This document shows positions 11,197-22,816 of a stretch of DNA of 64,000 bases, piece after piece. The notes under the pieces were generated by a model. The model saw only the letters and a program-made list of their open reading frames with translations, did not search any database and was not told where the DNA came from. Source of the stretch: Parietaria judaica (lineage: Eukaryota; Streptophyta; Magnoliopsida; Rosales; Urticaceae); contig OX940864.1 of NCBI GenBank assembly GCA_954871525.1, forward strand, positions 15,246,001-15,310,000. The letters are read 5' to 3'. Both the position numbers and the translations under genes were made by a program. Each line of letters opens with the position of its first letter. The first letter of the stretch is position 1.

Positions 11197-11819
11197 ACTA
11201 AAATTCAATTTACGTATTTTTACGAGTTATTTTTGTTTTCATTTAAATAATTGTGTTCTTAATGTTGGAAATCGGGTATCAAAATCTGAGCATATTATCG
11301 CGAAATGTGTTGTCGAACCGTCCGAGTAACATTTAAAAAATTATTTTAAATCGGAAAACTTGTTAACCGTACAACGGATCGGACATCGGATAATAACCAT
11401 ATAACAAGATATGATAAATATTAGGTAATGTAATATTCATAAATCATCATTAATAATCCATTCTCTAGTAAATAATTAAAAAGTAGTAAATTGTTGCATT
11501 TATTGACCCAATGCATAAGGCCGTACCTCAGTTGTAGATTTTCGGCTCTGAACTTGGCAGGGCTCCACCGGTGCTGACGGAAACACCCGTGATCTTTCGG
11601 GATATTCTCTTGGATTCCTCGTACCAAAGCGTAGGCTTTGCAGGCTGGACTCCGTCGCAAACTTTAACTGATGATTCTTTTTAAGCTTCCGGTCAACAAC
11701 GTCTCTTAAGCCGAACCAGAAAAAGGAGATCAGTAACAAAATTCACAGACTCTGAGGGAGAGAAAGAGTCCGAATTTTGCTCTGGGGAAAGGTGTGAAAA
11801 ATGTGTAGAATGAGCTCCC

Positions 11820-11827
11820 TATTTATA
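11820..11827 (-). promoter_or_regulatory. TATA box of the long solo LTR
   Basis: TATAAATA on the minus strand lies in GCCTATAAATAGGG. It is the best core-promoter match in the solo LTR and supports its minus orientation. Confidence 0.6.
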
Positions 11828-12029
11828 GGCTCAGACTGTAACCGACTTGGAGAAATTGCTTCCCTATTTTTCAAACTCTATATAATTAAATATAATTAAT
11901 TATTTCAATAAAATGGTCTAGATTAAATCTTATCTTAATCTAAGGGATATAATTAATCAGGATTTAATTAAATAAGAAAGACTTGGTAAAATCAAAATCC
12001 AATCTTATCCTCTTATTATTAAATTCGAA

Positions 12030-12060
<31 letters not shown>

Positions 12061-12061
12061 T

Positions 12062-13056
12062 GGGTAAACTGCGGCTAATGTACCCAATGTTTAATCTGTG
12101 CGGATTATGTATCCGATGTTTATTTTTTAGAGCTAATGTACCCAAACTTGATTCCGTTAGATTTATTCGTGTTTTCCGTCACTTGACCGTCAGCAATTGT
12201 TTCCTCCTCTATATGTACAATTTTCATATTTTTGGCATAACTCACTCATTTTTTTCTCCAAATTTCATGAATAAACATCCGCTGGAAAGCTAAGAGATAT
12301 ATCTACAACTTTAATGTTTTAATTTTTGTAAAAAAAAAAAGTTTAAAAAAATACGAAATTACAATTACAAGGTAAAACTGGAAATTAGTGTAATGCAAAA
12401 TATTTGTTTCTAGTAAATTTTAATATACTTAATGATTTTTTCTCATAAAAAGTAAAACTAAAACGTTGTAAATAAATCTTTTATCTTTCAAACAGTAGTT
12501 TATTTATAAATTTTGGACAAAAATGATTAAATTATGCCAAAAATACGAAAGATTTTTCACATCACATCTTTCATATTTTTGGCATAACTCACTCATTTTT
12601 GGTTCAAAATTTATAAATAAACTACCGTTGCAAAGATAAAGATTTATCTACAACTTTGTAGTTTTACGTTTCATCATAAAAAGTCATTAAGTATATTAAA
12701 ATTTTCCCGAAATAAATATTTTACATTAAACAAATGTCCATTTTTACGTTGTAATTGAAATTTCGTATTTCTAAAAACTTTTTTTTTTTCAAAATTTAAA
12801 ACTTGAAAGTTGTTGATCTATCTCTTAGCTTTCCAACGGTAGTTTATTCATTATATTTGGAGAAAAAATGAGTGAGTTATGCCAAAAATACGAAAAGTGT
12901 ACACATAATGGAGAAATCACTCTCTGACGGTCAAGTGACGAAAAACACGTAAAAATCTAACGGAATCAAGTTTGGGTACATTAGCCGTCGAAAATAAACA
13001 TTGGGTTCATAATCCGCAGCCGATCAAACATTGGGTACATTAGCCGCAGTTTACCC
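12062..13056. mobile_element. Palindromic MULE (foldback type), complete, 9-bp target duplication
   Basis: The element begins GGGTAAACTGCGGCTAATGT and ends with the exact inverse ACATTAGCCGCAGTTTACCC. It is flanked by TATAATTAT on both sides (12053-12061 and 13057-13065), and 9-bp duplications point to Mutator-like elements. Inverted similarity continues through nearly all of its 995 bp to a centre near 12559, with a spacer of only about 10-15 bp. Each arm is itself an imperfect inverted repeat: the phrase CATAACTCACTCATTTTT ... CTACAACTTT faces its own inverse within the arm. No coding capacity. It is inserted in the long solo LTR. Confidence 0.9.
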
Positions 13057-13065
13057 TATAATTAT

Positions 13066-15015
13066 TTTCAAAAACTAATTATCTAGATCCATCGGTTGAA
13101 ATAAATCTTAAACCGATCTAATCGATCAAATTAATTCTGGAGAAAATCAAATACTCTAAGACTTGGTAAAAACCCTAATTCGATCTTATCCACATCATAA
13201 TTTGAAAAATGATATATTATATATATTATTAATTAATTAATTTTCAATCCGACGGTAAAGATTAAATCTTAAACCGATCCAACGGATATAATTAATTAGC
13301 TCAAATTCGAAAATCCTAAGCTTGGTTTTCAAGCTATCAATTTCGAATTATGGTTAGGGTTAAAATCAATTATCTTAATCCAACGGTTGATATTAAATCC
13401 TAACCAATCCAATAAATTAAATTGATTTTAAGGTTTTTCTCAAATACCAAAACATTTGATACTTATGTTGTAAATATTAAAAGACCAAAGTCAATCCATT
13501 CGAATAGGAGCAGTTCCTTATTCCTTGGCTGCAATTCGATTTACATATTATAATATATATATATATATTATTTATTTATTAATATAAATCTATTAATTAT
13601 GAATAAAGATATTAATAATTAAATCCAAGCAATTAAATTATATTAATATATACTGATCTCAATATCACACATTCAAATGTCATGGTACCACACCATCATT
13701 TAAATTCGTGACATGTGATTCAATTTCATAGTTTACCGAAACGATCATAAACTTAGAAATTCTCTAAATCACAAACCATACGTCGAAACGACTCGGTTCC
13801 TAAAGAAAAGTTTCTTAGAATTTAATTTCCAACAACTTTTATATTGACAAAAAATCCAAATTGATTTACTTTCTTTTGTCAGTTAATTTCGGTTACCAAG
13901 ATATGATACTTTTGCCACGTTACTGATAAAACTATCTGATGTCTGACACAGACTTCAATTCTATAAGTCTTGCCAAATGATTTAACATCTCAAAAAATTT
14001 CCTATCACGTACATATCATCCGTTACGGAGCTATCCTGGGGACCATGGACCCGTATCACTTAAGCTTCAACGAACTGCTAGGATGTTCGTCAAACCTCGG
14101 TGTAATTCCACTATAAATCCGAGGCTGGACTCTTTAGTGATACAATATATATTATTCCCTTTATTACAGCAGGGTGTCCATTGATACAATCAAATTCGGG
14201 TTATTGATCTTTCACTTGATGATCCACACATGAGCAGGCGATTTTTACCGTTTTGCCTCTCAATGCATTTTCCTCCTTGACTCAGTCAGTAATATCATGA
14301 GTAACCCACTTATGGTTTTGATTCATAAGTTGTGCATGGGTACCTCTCACTTCTCACCACCGACAACCAAGGGAATCATCATGACTTTGAAGAGAGCTGT
14401 GTGATGCCCATGTCTATGACCAAGCTACCCTTATTGCCGACTATCATGTTCCCAAAATAATAGTGTTGGGAACAACAATAACAATGTGCTCTTTAACGGT
14501 TAAATCAAAGAACAATCAAGCCAACAGTTCGGACTCAAGATCACTCAAGACTTAGATCGAATATCCATTTGATCATCTACTAGTGACTCAACTCCAAGTT
14601 ATCAGTGACGGTCTTATATGATAACTTTCAAAGTTTAAGTCAGGTCCAGTCCAGTATGAAGACACTTCATACTTAATGCAATTCTAGTGAGTGTGACACA
14701 CACTTAATCCAGAATAGGATTATATCACTCAGTCACATTAATGACCTTATACGATTAATGGGCTCTCACTCAGTTAATCAGGTCACAGACATTTTAAGTT
14801 CATTTATTATGATTATTAATTCTTCCCCACATTGACTCGGTTGTGATAATAATAACATAATTGCATCCTTAATGAACTAAGGAACAAACATTCTATTTTA
14901 CTCTACCAGAAACTATAATAAGATTAACATAATAAGCACCATCTTTTATTCAATGACTTGTCATAATCTTTTACAAATGGAATAAAACATCTTGTTTAAG
15001 GACACATGTCCAACA
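13066..15015 (-). other. Remainder of the long solo LTR, no gene
   Basis: This is the part of the solo LTR on the far side of the MULE. It has only short frames without resemblance to proteins, and it ends at the CTTAA duplication. Confidence 0.6.
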
Positions 15016-15065
15016 CTTAACAAGTGTTTCCTTGATTCTATTCTAAGGAGGATTAATCTTATTAT

Positions 15066-15258
15066 ATGCGGGAGAAAAACAAAGTTTTATTGCTTCCTAT
15101 TGATCCGGAGATAGAACAAACACTCTTGGCTAAAATCCGAGCCTCAAAGAATGGGCCTTGTGCTCGTCTCCGTGGGATCGATCTTTGTGCTTGCACAATG
15201 TATTACTTGTCGACACGTGCACTTGCGTAAATTTGCATATACGTTTTTGCAACCAACA
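15066..15258 (+). pseudogene. Athila-like remnant: gag start fused to last 93 bp of the 3' LTR
   Basis: After the solo-LTR insertion the Athila-like leader resumes. From an ATG at 15066 it reads about 30 codons containing LLPIDPEIEQTLLAKI, which resembles the N-terminus of Gag in this group. At 15166 the sequence switches to a near-exact copy of 11082-11173 and ends ...GCAACCAACA at 15258. Everything between the gag start and the last part of the 3' LTR has been deleted. The LTR copy is well supported; the gag assignment is tentative. Confidence 0.6.
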
Positions 15259-15740
15259 GTCATTGCCTCCAAATTATTATTTTGTTTTACTAATTTTTCC
15301 TTTGAACGTATGATTTATATCAATGCACCCCTTAACCTTTTTTTTATTATTGTTGTTTGTTATTAAGTTACCATTGTAGTACGTAATAAATGCTTCTTCT
15401 TCTTTTTTTTTTTTTTGTTAAATAATCATTTTCAGTAACACGAAGGAAATGACAAATTTGAGATTTTGTGACAATGCCGAGAGATAAAAGTGAGCAAAAA
15501 CTAATATTTGGACGATAACTCCTTATAATCTAAAATAAGCCAAAAAACGAAAATCAATTAATACCATATAATTAATTTAGTTAGAAATAATTTTAGGAGA
15601 CATAGTGCTAGTATTACATATACAATTAATGTACAGAAATATCCGTATGTATTGTAGTATAGTGTTAGTAACTTTCCTTAATTTATGTACTTGTTAAAGT
15701 TCCTTAAATTAAATAAGATAATAATATATGTAACATATTA
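15259..15740. other. AT-rich spacer, no gene seen
   Basis: This is ordinary AT-rich DNA between the Athila-like remnant and the second palindromic MULE. Confidence 0.5.
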
Positions 15741-15749
15741 TTTGTATTA

Positions 15750-17279
15750 GGCTAAACTCCGGCTAATGTACTTAATGTTTGTTTTTCTGCGGATTATGTA
15801 CTAAATGTTTATTTTCGACGGCTAATGTACCCAAACTTTATTCTGTTAGATTTTTTCGTGTTTTCCGTCACTTGACCGTCAGCGAGTAATATGTACACTT
15901 TTTGTATTTTTGACATAATTCACTCAATTTTTGTCCAAATTTTATGCACGACCTACGGTTGGAAAGATAAGAGATAGATCTACAACTTTGGTGTTTTAAG
16001 TTTTGTAAAAAAAGTTTTTTATTATTCCAATATTTCAATTACAACGTAAAACTGGACATTAGTTTAATACAAATTTTTTGTTTCGAGCAAATTTTAATAT
16101 ACACTTAATGAATTTTTATGATGAAATGATAAACTACAAAGTTGTAGATAAATTTTTTATCTTTTCAACAGTAGTTTATTTATAAATTTTGGACAAAAAA
16201 AGAGTGAGTTATGCCAAAAATATGAAAGATGTAGTGTGAAAAAAGCTTTCGTATTTTTGGTATAACTTACTCATTTTTTATCCAAAATTTATAAATAAAC
16301 TACCGTTGGAAAGATAAAAGATTTATCTACAATATTTAGTTTTACGTTTTATTAGAAAAAATCATTATGTATATTAAAATTTGCTCGAAACAAATATTTT
16401 GTATTAAACTAATGCTCAGTTTTACGTTGTAATTGAAATTTCGTATTTGTTTAAAACTTTGTTTTACAAAACTTAAAACACAAAAGTTGTAGATCTATCT
16501 CTTATCTTTCCAACCGTAGGCTGTGCATAAAATTGGGATAAAAAATGAGTGAGTTATGTCAAAAATACGAAAAGTGTACATATCACTTAGGGCTGTAACG
16601 AAAAACCGGAATCCGGTTAAAAATCCGTATCCGTATCCGTATGCGATCTTAAAATCCGAATCCGTATCCGAAAACCGGATTCGGATATCCGGATCCGGAT
16701 CAAAAACCGGATTCGGATACGGGTTTTGATTTTATAAAATCCGGATATCCGTATCCGGTTTTAAACCCGGTTTATTTTAATTTTTTAATTTTTTTTAATA
16801 TATTTTAATTCTTTAGGTTTAGGTGACTCTATTCTTGTCGATTTGAAGACGGCGATTTGAATGCATTTTTAATTTTATATGTATTATGTGACAATATGTA
16901 TTAGATTTGTTCGGTTTTTTGGACAACAATAAAATATGTAGACTTGTACGAGTTTTTTAGTAGTTAAAACTAACGTTTTATCTCTCTTTATTTTTTTAAT
17001 AAATAAAAACCGGATCCGGATATTCGGATAATATCCGGATCCGGGTTTTGAAATTAGATATCCGGATATCCGGTTTTTCGGATCCGCATTCGGATAGTTC
17101 CGAAAAACCGGATATCCGCTCCGGTTACACCCCTAATATCACTCGCTGACGGTCAAGTGACGGAAAACACGAAAAAATCTAACGGAATAAAGTTTGGGTA
17201 CATTAGCCGTCGAAAATAAATATTGGGTACATAATCCGCAAAAAAAAAAAACATTTGGTACATTAGCCGCAGTTTACCC
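15750..17279. mobile_element. Second palindromic MULE of the same family, split by a hAT element
   Basis: The ends are GGCTAAACTCCGGCTAATGT and ACATTAGCCGCAGTTTACCC, flanked by TTTGTATTA on both sides (15741-15749 and 17280-17288), again a 9-bp duplication. The interior repeats the inverted arms of the 12062-13056 copy. Without the 548-bp hAT insertion and its 8-bp duplication it is about 974 bp, close to the other copy's 995 bp. No coding capacity. Confidence 0.9.
16588..17135. mobile_element. hAT element nested in the MULE, CCGGATATCC-rich
   Basis: The ends are TAGGGCTGTAACG and GTTACACCCCTA, flanked by ATATCACT on both sides (16580-16587 and 17136-17143). About 150 bp inside each end is packed with variants of CCGGATATCCGG and CCGTATCCG. 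The middle is AT-rich with no transposase frame. Related motif-rich hAT elements occur at 19200-19954 and 52501-53024. Confidence 0.9.
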
Positions 17280-17289
17280 TTTGTATTAA

Positions 17290-19190
17290 TACAAGCTGTT
17301 ACTTTTTCTCTAGCCTCCAGTATTTATGTTTAAACTTTAAAGTTCTACTGGTTAATTAATTTAGTAATAAAGAACAACTAAATTACATAGCTGAACATTT
17401 TTTTTATTATCATTACTATTTACTAGCTATCCAAAGTTGAGTAGATTTCAAATATTTGAATGTGTGCTAATTGAATTTAGCGTTTATGAAATATTGCCAA
17501 CAGATTTCATGCATTAATTTCGAAGGTCAATACTAGCAACTTCCATCATGTGGCTGGCTTATAAGCCGCATCGAGCCAAGCCGATCCATAGATAAGTATA
17601 TATTAAATTTGGTATATTAGTAGCAAATCACGCAAGTTGGACCCAAATAAGTCAAATTGTGTTGTAATCGGTATTATTTAACAAAATCTTTAAGATATAT
17701 ATATATATATATATATTAGGTCTCATGGAAATTAAATAAGTATATAATTAGATATATGTATATATATATATATATATTTAAGATTTTGAACACGAAAAAG
17801 ATTATATAAAAATCAAGAAACACAAAGCTAAGTATTTATAATTGTATTATATATATTATATTTAATTTTGTCCCTTATTTTGTATAATAACTATATCACA
17901 CTTGTTACTTAAATATTTTTGTTATAATGAATATACAATTTATGTTCATGTCAAACTATTTCGGTAAGTTGCCTTACCTATGAGGTACGAAGTAAGAAAA
18001 TAAAATAAAATTTTGGATTATATAAGAAAAAAAAAACTACAAAGGCATACCTACGTACAGATTCATATAATGCAAAAGTACAAAAGCACATATGAACAAA
18101 TATAAAAAGAAAATGACAATGTTTTAAAAAAATATATGTTTACATTGTGTTATTGTTTTGATTTAACTCTTCATATATAAACGTACTGAGTCCAAATAAT
18201 TTAAAAATAATATTAATATTATTATGTTAAAAACGTAACAAAATAACTCGATGAAAAATAATACAAAATTCGTGACCTGATATAGTTATTTTATAAAATA
18301 AGAGACCCTTTAATGACTAATATATATATATATATATATATATATACACGTATATTTTTAATTATTCCCTATAAATAACTGCAGAAAACACAAAGTTTAA
18401 AAGGTAAACGTAAAACACATTTTTTTACATAGATTTTTTTCAACATGGAAAATGATATGATTATATCCTAGAAAAATGACCAATATATCTACACTGCACC
18501 AACCAAACTAAAAGTATAAGGCCAAAGACGCCGCCAAATCTGGAACTTAAATACGTGAGCCATGACTATGATTATATATGTTTCATTCTCATCTTTCATT
18601 TAGAGAGAAGCTTCTTTTAGCTTTGTTGTTATGCTAAAGTTAAAGTAAGTTTGTTGAATCTTTGGAAAGAATAATCCACAAGGAATGACCATTTTGTGTT
18701 TTCGGGCATTAAGTTAATTGTCAAAGGTAGAGAGGGATTCAAATAAATGATACAACATTAACGAAAATTATGTTGAGGCGAGGCGACACGTGTCTCTCTA
18801 TTAAAAGTATTCGTCACTTATCGTGTAACATTATCTTTTAAATATATATACAAGCGCATTTTATACTATTAACATTGTGTAGAATGGTTGATACTTCTGT
18901 AAAAAAAAATATCATGTTACGAAGTTTGAACTCTCGTCTTAAAATCTAAGATTTAGTACTTAAAGATAAGAGCTTTATGATATTGACAATATGAAAAATA
19001 TATGTATTAGAGCGATAAACATAAACAACTCTTTCTATATTTTTTGAATTTAGAGTGCGATTAAAATCATATTGATTCACAATATAGATAGCAATATCCA
19101 CATATCTTTTTTCGTGTCTATGAAGAATTTGATTCAGCTCAATACATTATATATATAGACTTCTCAACTTTAGGTAGAATACAAATCCAT
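17290..19190. other. AT-rich intergenic DNA, no gene seen
   Basis: It contains several (TA)n tracts (about 17695-17716, 17756-17776 and 18319-18345) and no frame over 60 codons on either strand. No repeat boundaries were identified. Confidence 0.5.
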
Positions 19191-19199
19191 TATTTAGAC

Positions 19200-19954
19200 T
19201 AGGGGTGCAAATAATACCCGGAAACCGGGTAATTATCCGGAACCGAATCGGTATCCGGATTTAAAAACCGGAACCGGAACCGGATCCGGATTTCGGTTCC
19301 GGGTACCCGTATCCGGATTCAAAACCGGATACGGGTACCGGGTATTAAAAATAAAAAAAACCGGGTACCCGGTACCCGGTTTTACTACCCGATTTTTTTT
19401 ATTTTTATGATATTTTAAACTTTTAGGGTTTGTGCTTGGCCCTTTTTACTCCGTGTAATTAACCTTTTGTGACTTAGTCTCCCCCCTCCATCTCTGCCTC
19501 TCGGGGTTCTCGAGACTATGTTTTTTTTTTCTTTTCTTTTTTGCGCGGTAATATGTTATGCTTGATGCGCGGGACTATGTTTTATTTATGCTTGATGTGC
19601 GAGACTATTTTTTATGCATTTTGGACTCTTTTTTTTTATGCTCGATGCGTTGGATTATTTTTTTATGCAATTTTTTTTAAGATGAATGTATGTTTTGTTT
19701 TTTAAATAATATATATATTTTTTAAAAACGGGTACCGGGTAAAAACCGGGTACCCGGATCCGGTTCCCCAAAACCGGATACCGGGTATCGGTACCGGGTA
19801 TCGAAATATAGATACCCGGAAACCGGGTACCCGGATTTCCGGGTACCCGGATTTCGGATACCGGTTCCGGGTATCAATTTTCGGATACCCGGATTCCGGT
19901 TCCGGGTACCGGGTACCTCGAAAAAACCGGGTACCCTACCCGGTTGCACCCCTA
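19200..19954. mobile_element. hAT element with GGGTACCC/CCGG-rich ends
   Basis: The ends are TAGGGGTGCAA and TTGCACCCCTA, flanked by ATTTAGAC on both sides (19192-19199 and 19955-19962). Both ends carry dense short motifs (ACCGGGTACCCGG, GGTACCGGGTA, GGATCCGG). The centre, about 19390-19720, is T-rich with a repeated ATGCTTGATGCGCGGGACTAT phrase. No transposase frame is present. It is close in style to, but distinct from, the element at 16588. Confidence 0.9.
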
Positions 19955-19962
19955 ATTTAGAC

Positions 19963-20374
19963 TAAAGTTGATTATTTATTTTCTTTCTTTTCTGATTTTT
20001 CTTGTGATCAGCGTTCACATTATTAGGCCAAAGAATACGAACGTAATCAAAAGCAAAATTGGACTAAAATTTAGTCAATCTCATGCAACACTATAAAAAG
20101 CTTAAAGCTAGTCCTACGTACGGCTTTGCCAACCCTATTTCTAGTTTTGTGCCTTATTTTATTTTATTATTTTCATTTTATGTAATTGGCTATGATTTCA
20201 AATACTTTGATAAGAGGTTCCTTTGATCTATGTTTCTCTATATTGTAAGATTCTTTTGACGGAACCAACCCACGTCCGAGCCAGCCTAATCTATATATTT
20301 CAGAGCACCTGTGACTCATGTTTCGAGATTTATCTTAAAATATATCAAATTAAAATCTAAACGATATCTGCTTA
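19963..20374. other. Spacer between two hAT elements, no gene seen
   Basis: AT-rich DNA; no coding or repeat signal recognised. Confidence 0.5.
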
Positions 20375-20382
20375 GGAAAGAC

Positions 20383-20701
20383 TAGAGCTGCACATCTTAA
20401 GTTCGCGGTGCGTCGCGACGGAATCGCCGGAAGTCGCCAGTCCGGCGGTCGCGATGCGTCGCGAATGGTGGCTTCGCGATGGCTCGTGGTGGCGTCGCGA
20501 TGGGAGAGAGAGAGAGAGAGAGATTGTGTGAGACAGTGAGACGGAGAGAAGAGAGAGAGAGAGAGAACCCACCCATCGCGATGAATCCTCCAAGTCGCGA
20601 CTGTTCGCGATTTTCCGGCCAAGTTCGCGATGCATCGCGAACGGTGCAAAAACATCGCGACGGCGTCGAATCGGGAGTGGCGATTTGGGTGTGCAGCTCT
20701 A
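20383..20701. mobile_element. Short hAT element rich in TCGCGA
   Basis: The ends TAGAGCTGCACA and TGTGCAGCTCTA are exact inverses, flanked by GGAAAGAC on both sides (20375-20382 and 20702-20709). The 319-bp body is GC-rich with many TCGCGA palindromes and two GA tracts, unlike the AT-rich surroundings. Frames crossing it are low-complexity and not credible genes. Confidence 0.9.
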
Positions 20702-20707
20702 GGAAAG

Positions 20708-20722
20708 ACTATACTCCGTTCC

Positions 20723-20779
<57 letters not shown>

Positions 20780-20788
20780 ATACTCCGT
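20708..20788 (+). repeat. 53-base poly(A) tract between two 12-bp direct repeats
   Basis: ACTATACTCCGT occurs at 20708-20719 and 20777-20788. Between them lie only TCCCT and 53 adenines (20725-20777). This is the shape of a target-primed retroposon insertion (LINE or SINE) reduced to its tail. Slippage of an A run is the simpler alternative. Confidence 0.55.
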
Positions 20789-20829
20789 ACATAGATGATT
20801 TTGGAACCCGTGAAACGTCATAATTTAGA

Positions 20830-22245
20830 CATGTTTCGAGCACTATTATTTTAATGTTTTTTTTTTAATTTTTTTTGTCGTTTTTTACATTTTGGGTCTT
20901 GGACATTTCCAAACAGAATACAAGTATGAATCATAACTAATTTTAGTATGAAATATTTCTCTCGTGGAGTTTAAGTATTAGCTTTTATTACTATTAAGGA
21001 AATTTTACTCAAGATCTATACGATCATCTAGTTAAATATTTTTGTGCTTTCAAGAAAAGTTGTCTAGCACATAGAATATATTAGCGATGATTTTTATCAA
21101 AATACTGCTTTTCTTTAGACGAAAAGGTATCTAGATGCTCAATTAGATTTAGTTATTTTTTATATTTAAATCTCTTAAAATGATATAATATCTCTAAATT
21201 ATTAGTCGTGGCCTATTTTTCCAAAAATATTACTTTTCTTTAGACCAAAAGGTATCTAGATACTCAATTTTAGTTTTTATTTATATTTAAACCTCTTGCA
21301 AAAATGATAAATTATTGAGCCACATCTTAGAGTAAAACCAAAATTCATGTTTCTAATTCTAAGACAACATCCAATCATATGGGTTGTTAAACACTCAAAA
21401 CTTATAAAGGGGTTCTTATCTTTTTGTCTGTTTTGATTTATATTTGAGGTATTTGCGGCAAAAGTATCTAGAATTGTCAAAATAGCACAATATATTTTGA
21501 AACTTTCAATTGCGTTGATTGAATTTTCAAGGTCGTGAAATTTACATCTTCAATTGAAGTCTTTTAACATACATAAAAATGAGTATGTAAATGAGTTGTA
21601 CACTTGGAAAAAGAAAATCAACCTTTAATAGAAAAATATAAATTTCACAGCTTTGCTTTAATTAGCTTAGTTGAAATCTTGACAGTAAATCAAGATATTT
21701 TTTTTTAAAAAAAAGGACTTTTGCTGCAATTTTCCCTTTATATTTCCTTACAGCTTAGTTATAAGTTCTAACTACACAATAAATGAAGCTCACAATTTGT
21801 TGAAAGTTGCAACATTGAAAATTAATAATGTCAAGTTCCTTCAAAAAAAAAAAAAATAATAATAATGTCAAGTCCATTTTATTAGTTTGATTCATATTTT
21901 GTGTACAAAAAACCTCAATAATGGATTACAATGATAAAAGTATGCACGTACGTTAGGGGACAAGATTGAAGAAAGATCACACGTACTTTTTAACGCGTGA
22001 GATTTTAAACTTTTTCGCAATGTATAAAAAGAATACATGCACTTGCCCACGTATATTTTTTTTTTCAAGTTTAAACCAATATTTGAATTATTCACAATTT
22101 ATTGTAAATTGAGAAAAAAATTAATACAAAAACTTATGATTATATATCATGCTAATATATTGTGCTTAATATTATTTATATATTAATAAATATTATTTTT
22201 ATTTTGTACAAAACATCAGTAACCTTTATATTTAACGGCTATTTA
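20830..22245. other. AT-rich intergenic DNA, no gene seen
   Basis: A phrase including AGACGAAAAGGTATCTAGAT occurs near 21118 and, slightly changed, near 21243, suggesting a local duplication about 125 bp apart. No other structure was recognised. Confidence 0.5.
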
Positions 22246-22255
22246 GAACCATAAC

Positions 22256-22816
22256 ATGAATGTATATGATTACATTCATGACTATTACAAGAGAGACGCT
22301 TTCATTGCACAGTATTGTGTTTCCGTTCAACCAATGCCGTCACCCGACAAGTGGCCACATGCCGGTGAATGTTTGATTTATCCCCCCATTCAAACTGCCA
22401 TGCCCGGAAGGCCAAAGAGAAAAAGAAACCGAAAAAACGACGAGCCGCTAAACTCAACAAAGGCTAGAAGAACCGGACAAGTCAACACGTGCAAAAATTG
22501 TGATCAACGAGGGCATAAGCGTCAAACTTGCAAGAATCCTACAGTGACACCGGTTAGCCTTCTCACTTTACTATTTCAATTTACTTTCTTAATTTCATTT
22601 GGACAGAAAATAATGTCATATTTATTGCAGCCCATTAAGGTGAAAAAGATGGGTAGACCCCCAAGATCAATCCAAAACCTGAGACTGTGAAGAGGGATGG
22701 ACGGAGAAAACGACAAAAGGTCCGAGATGCCAATCATACTCAAGCTTCAACGTCATCACTTATGCCAACACCTTGTCAACCAACCCCTTCTCAAGCTTCA
22801 AACCTCTTAACTGTTT
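22256..22816 (+). pseudogene. MULE (MuDR-type) transposase C-terminal fragment
   Basis: The peptide contains YIHDYYKRDAFIAQY, MPSPDKWPHAGE, MPGRPKRKRNRK and the zinc knuckle CKNCDQRGHKRQTC. This is the tail that follows the SWIM region in plant MuDR/MURA-type transposases. An intron-like piece (about 22553-22631, ending TTATTGCAG) interrupts it. After that the frame GRPPRSIQNL closes at 22690, while the expected basic continuation (ETVKRDGRRKRQK) lies in the next frame, so there is a frameshift. The DDE catalytic domain and SWIM finger are absent upstream. It is a remnant of an autonomous MULE, not shown to belong to the palindromic MULEs nearby. Confidence 0.75.

Larger units (their letters stand above)
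11263..15015 (-). mobile_element. Long solo LTR with 5-bp target duplication, interrupted by a MULE
   Basis: On the minus strand it starts TGTTGGACATGTGTCC and ends GATTTCCAACA, flanked by CTTAA on both sides (11258-11262 and 15016-15020). A minus-strand TATAAATA at 11820-11827 is placed as an LTR promoter should be, about 0.56 kb from the LTR end. I see no second copy of the ends inside, no primer-binding site and no coding region, so this is one LTR, not a full element. Without the 995-bp MULE and its 9-bp duplication it is about 2.75 kb long. It landed in the leader of the Athila-like element, between the primer site and gag. The interior has the feel of known long copia-type LTRs, but the family is not certain. 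Confidence 0.8.

Noticed and set aside
20479..20823. 114-codon plus frame with a poly-Lys tail
   Set aside because: It runs through a hAT element and then a 53-base A run; the lysines are only the A tract.
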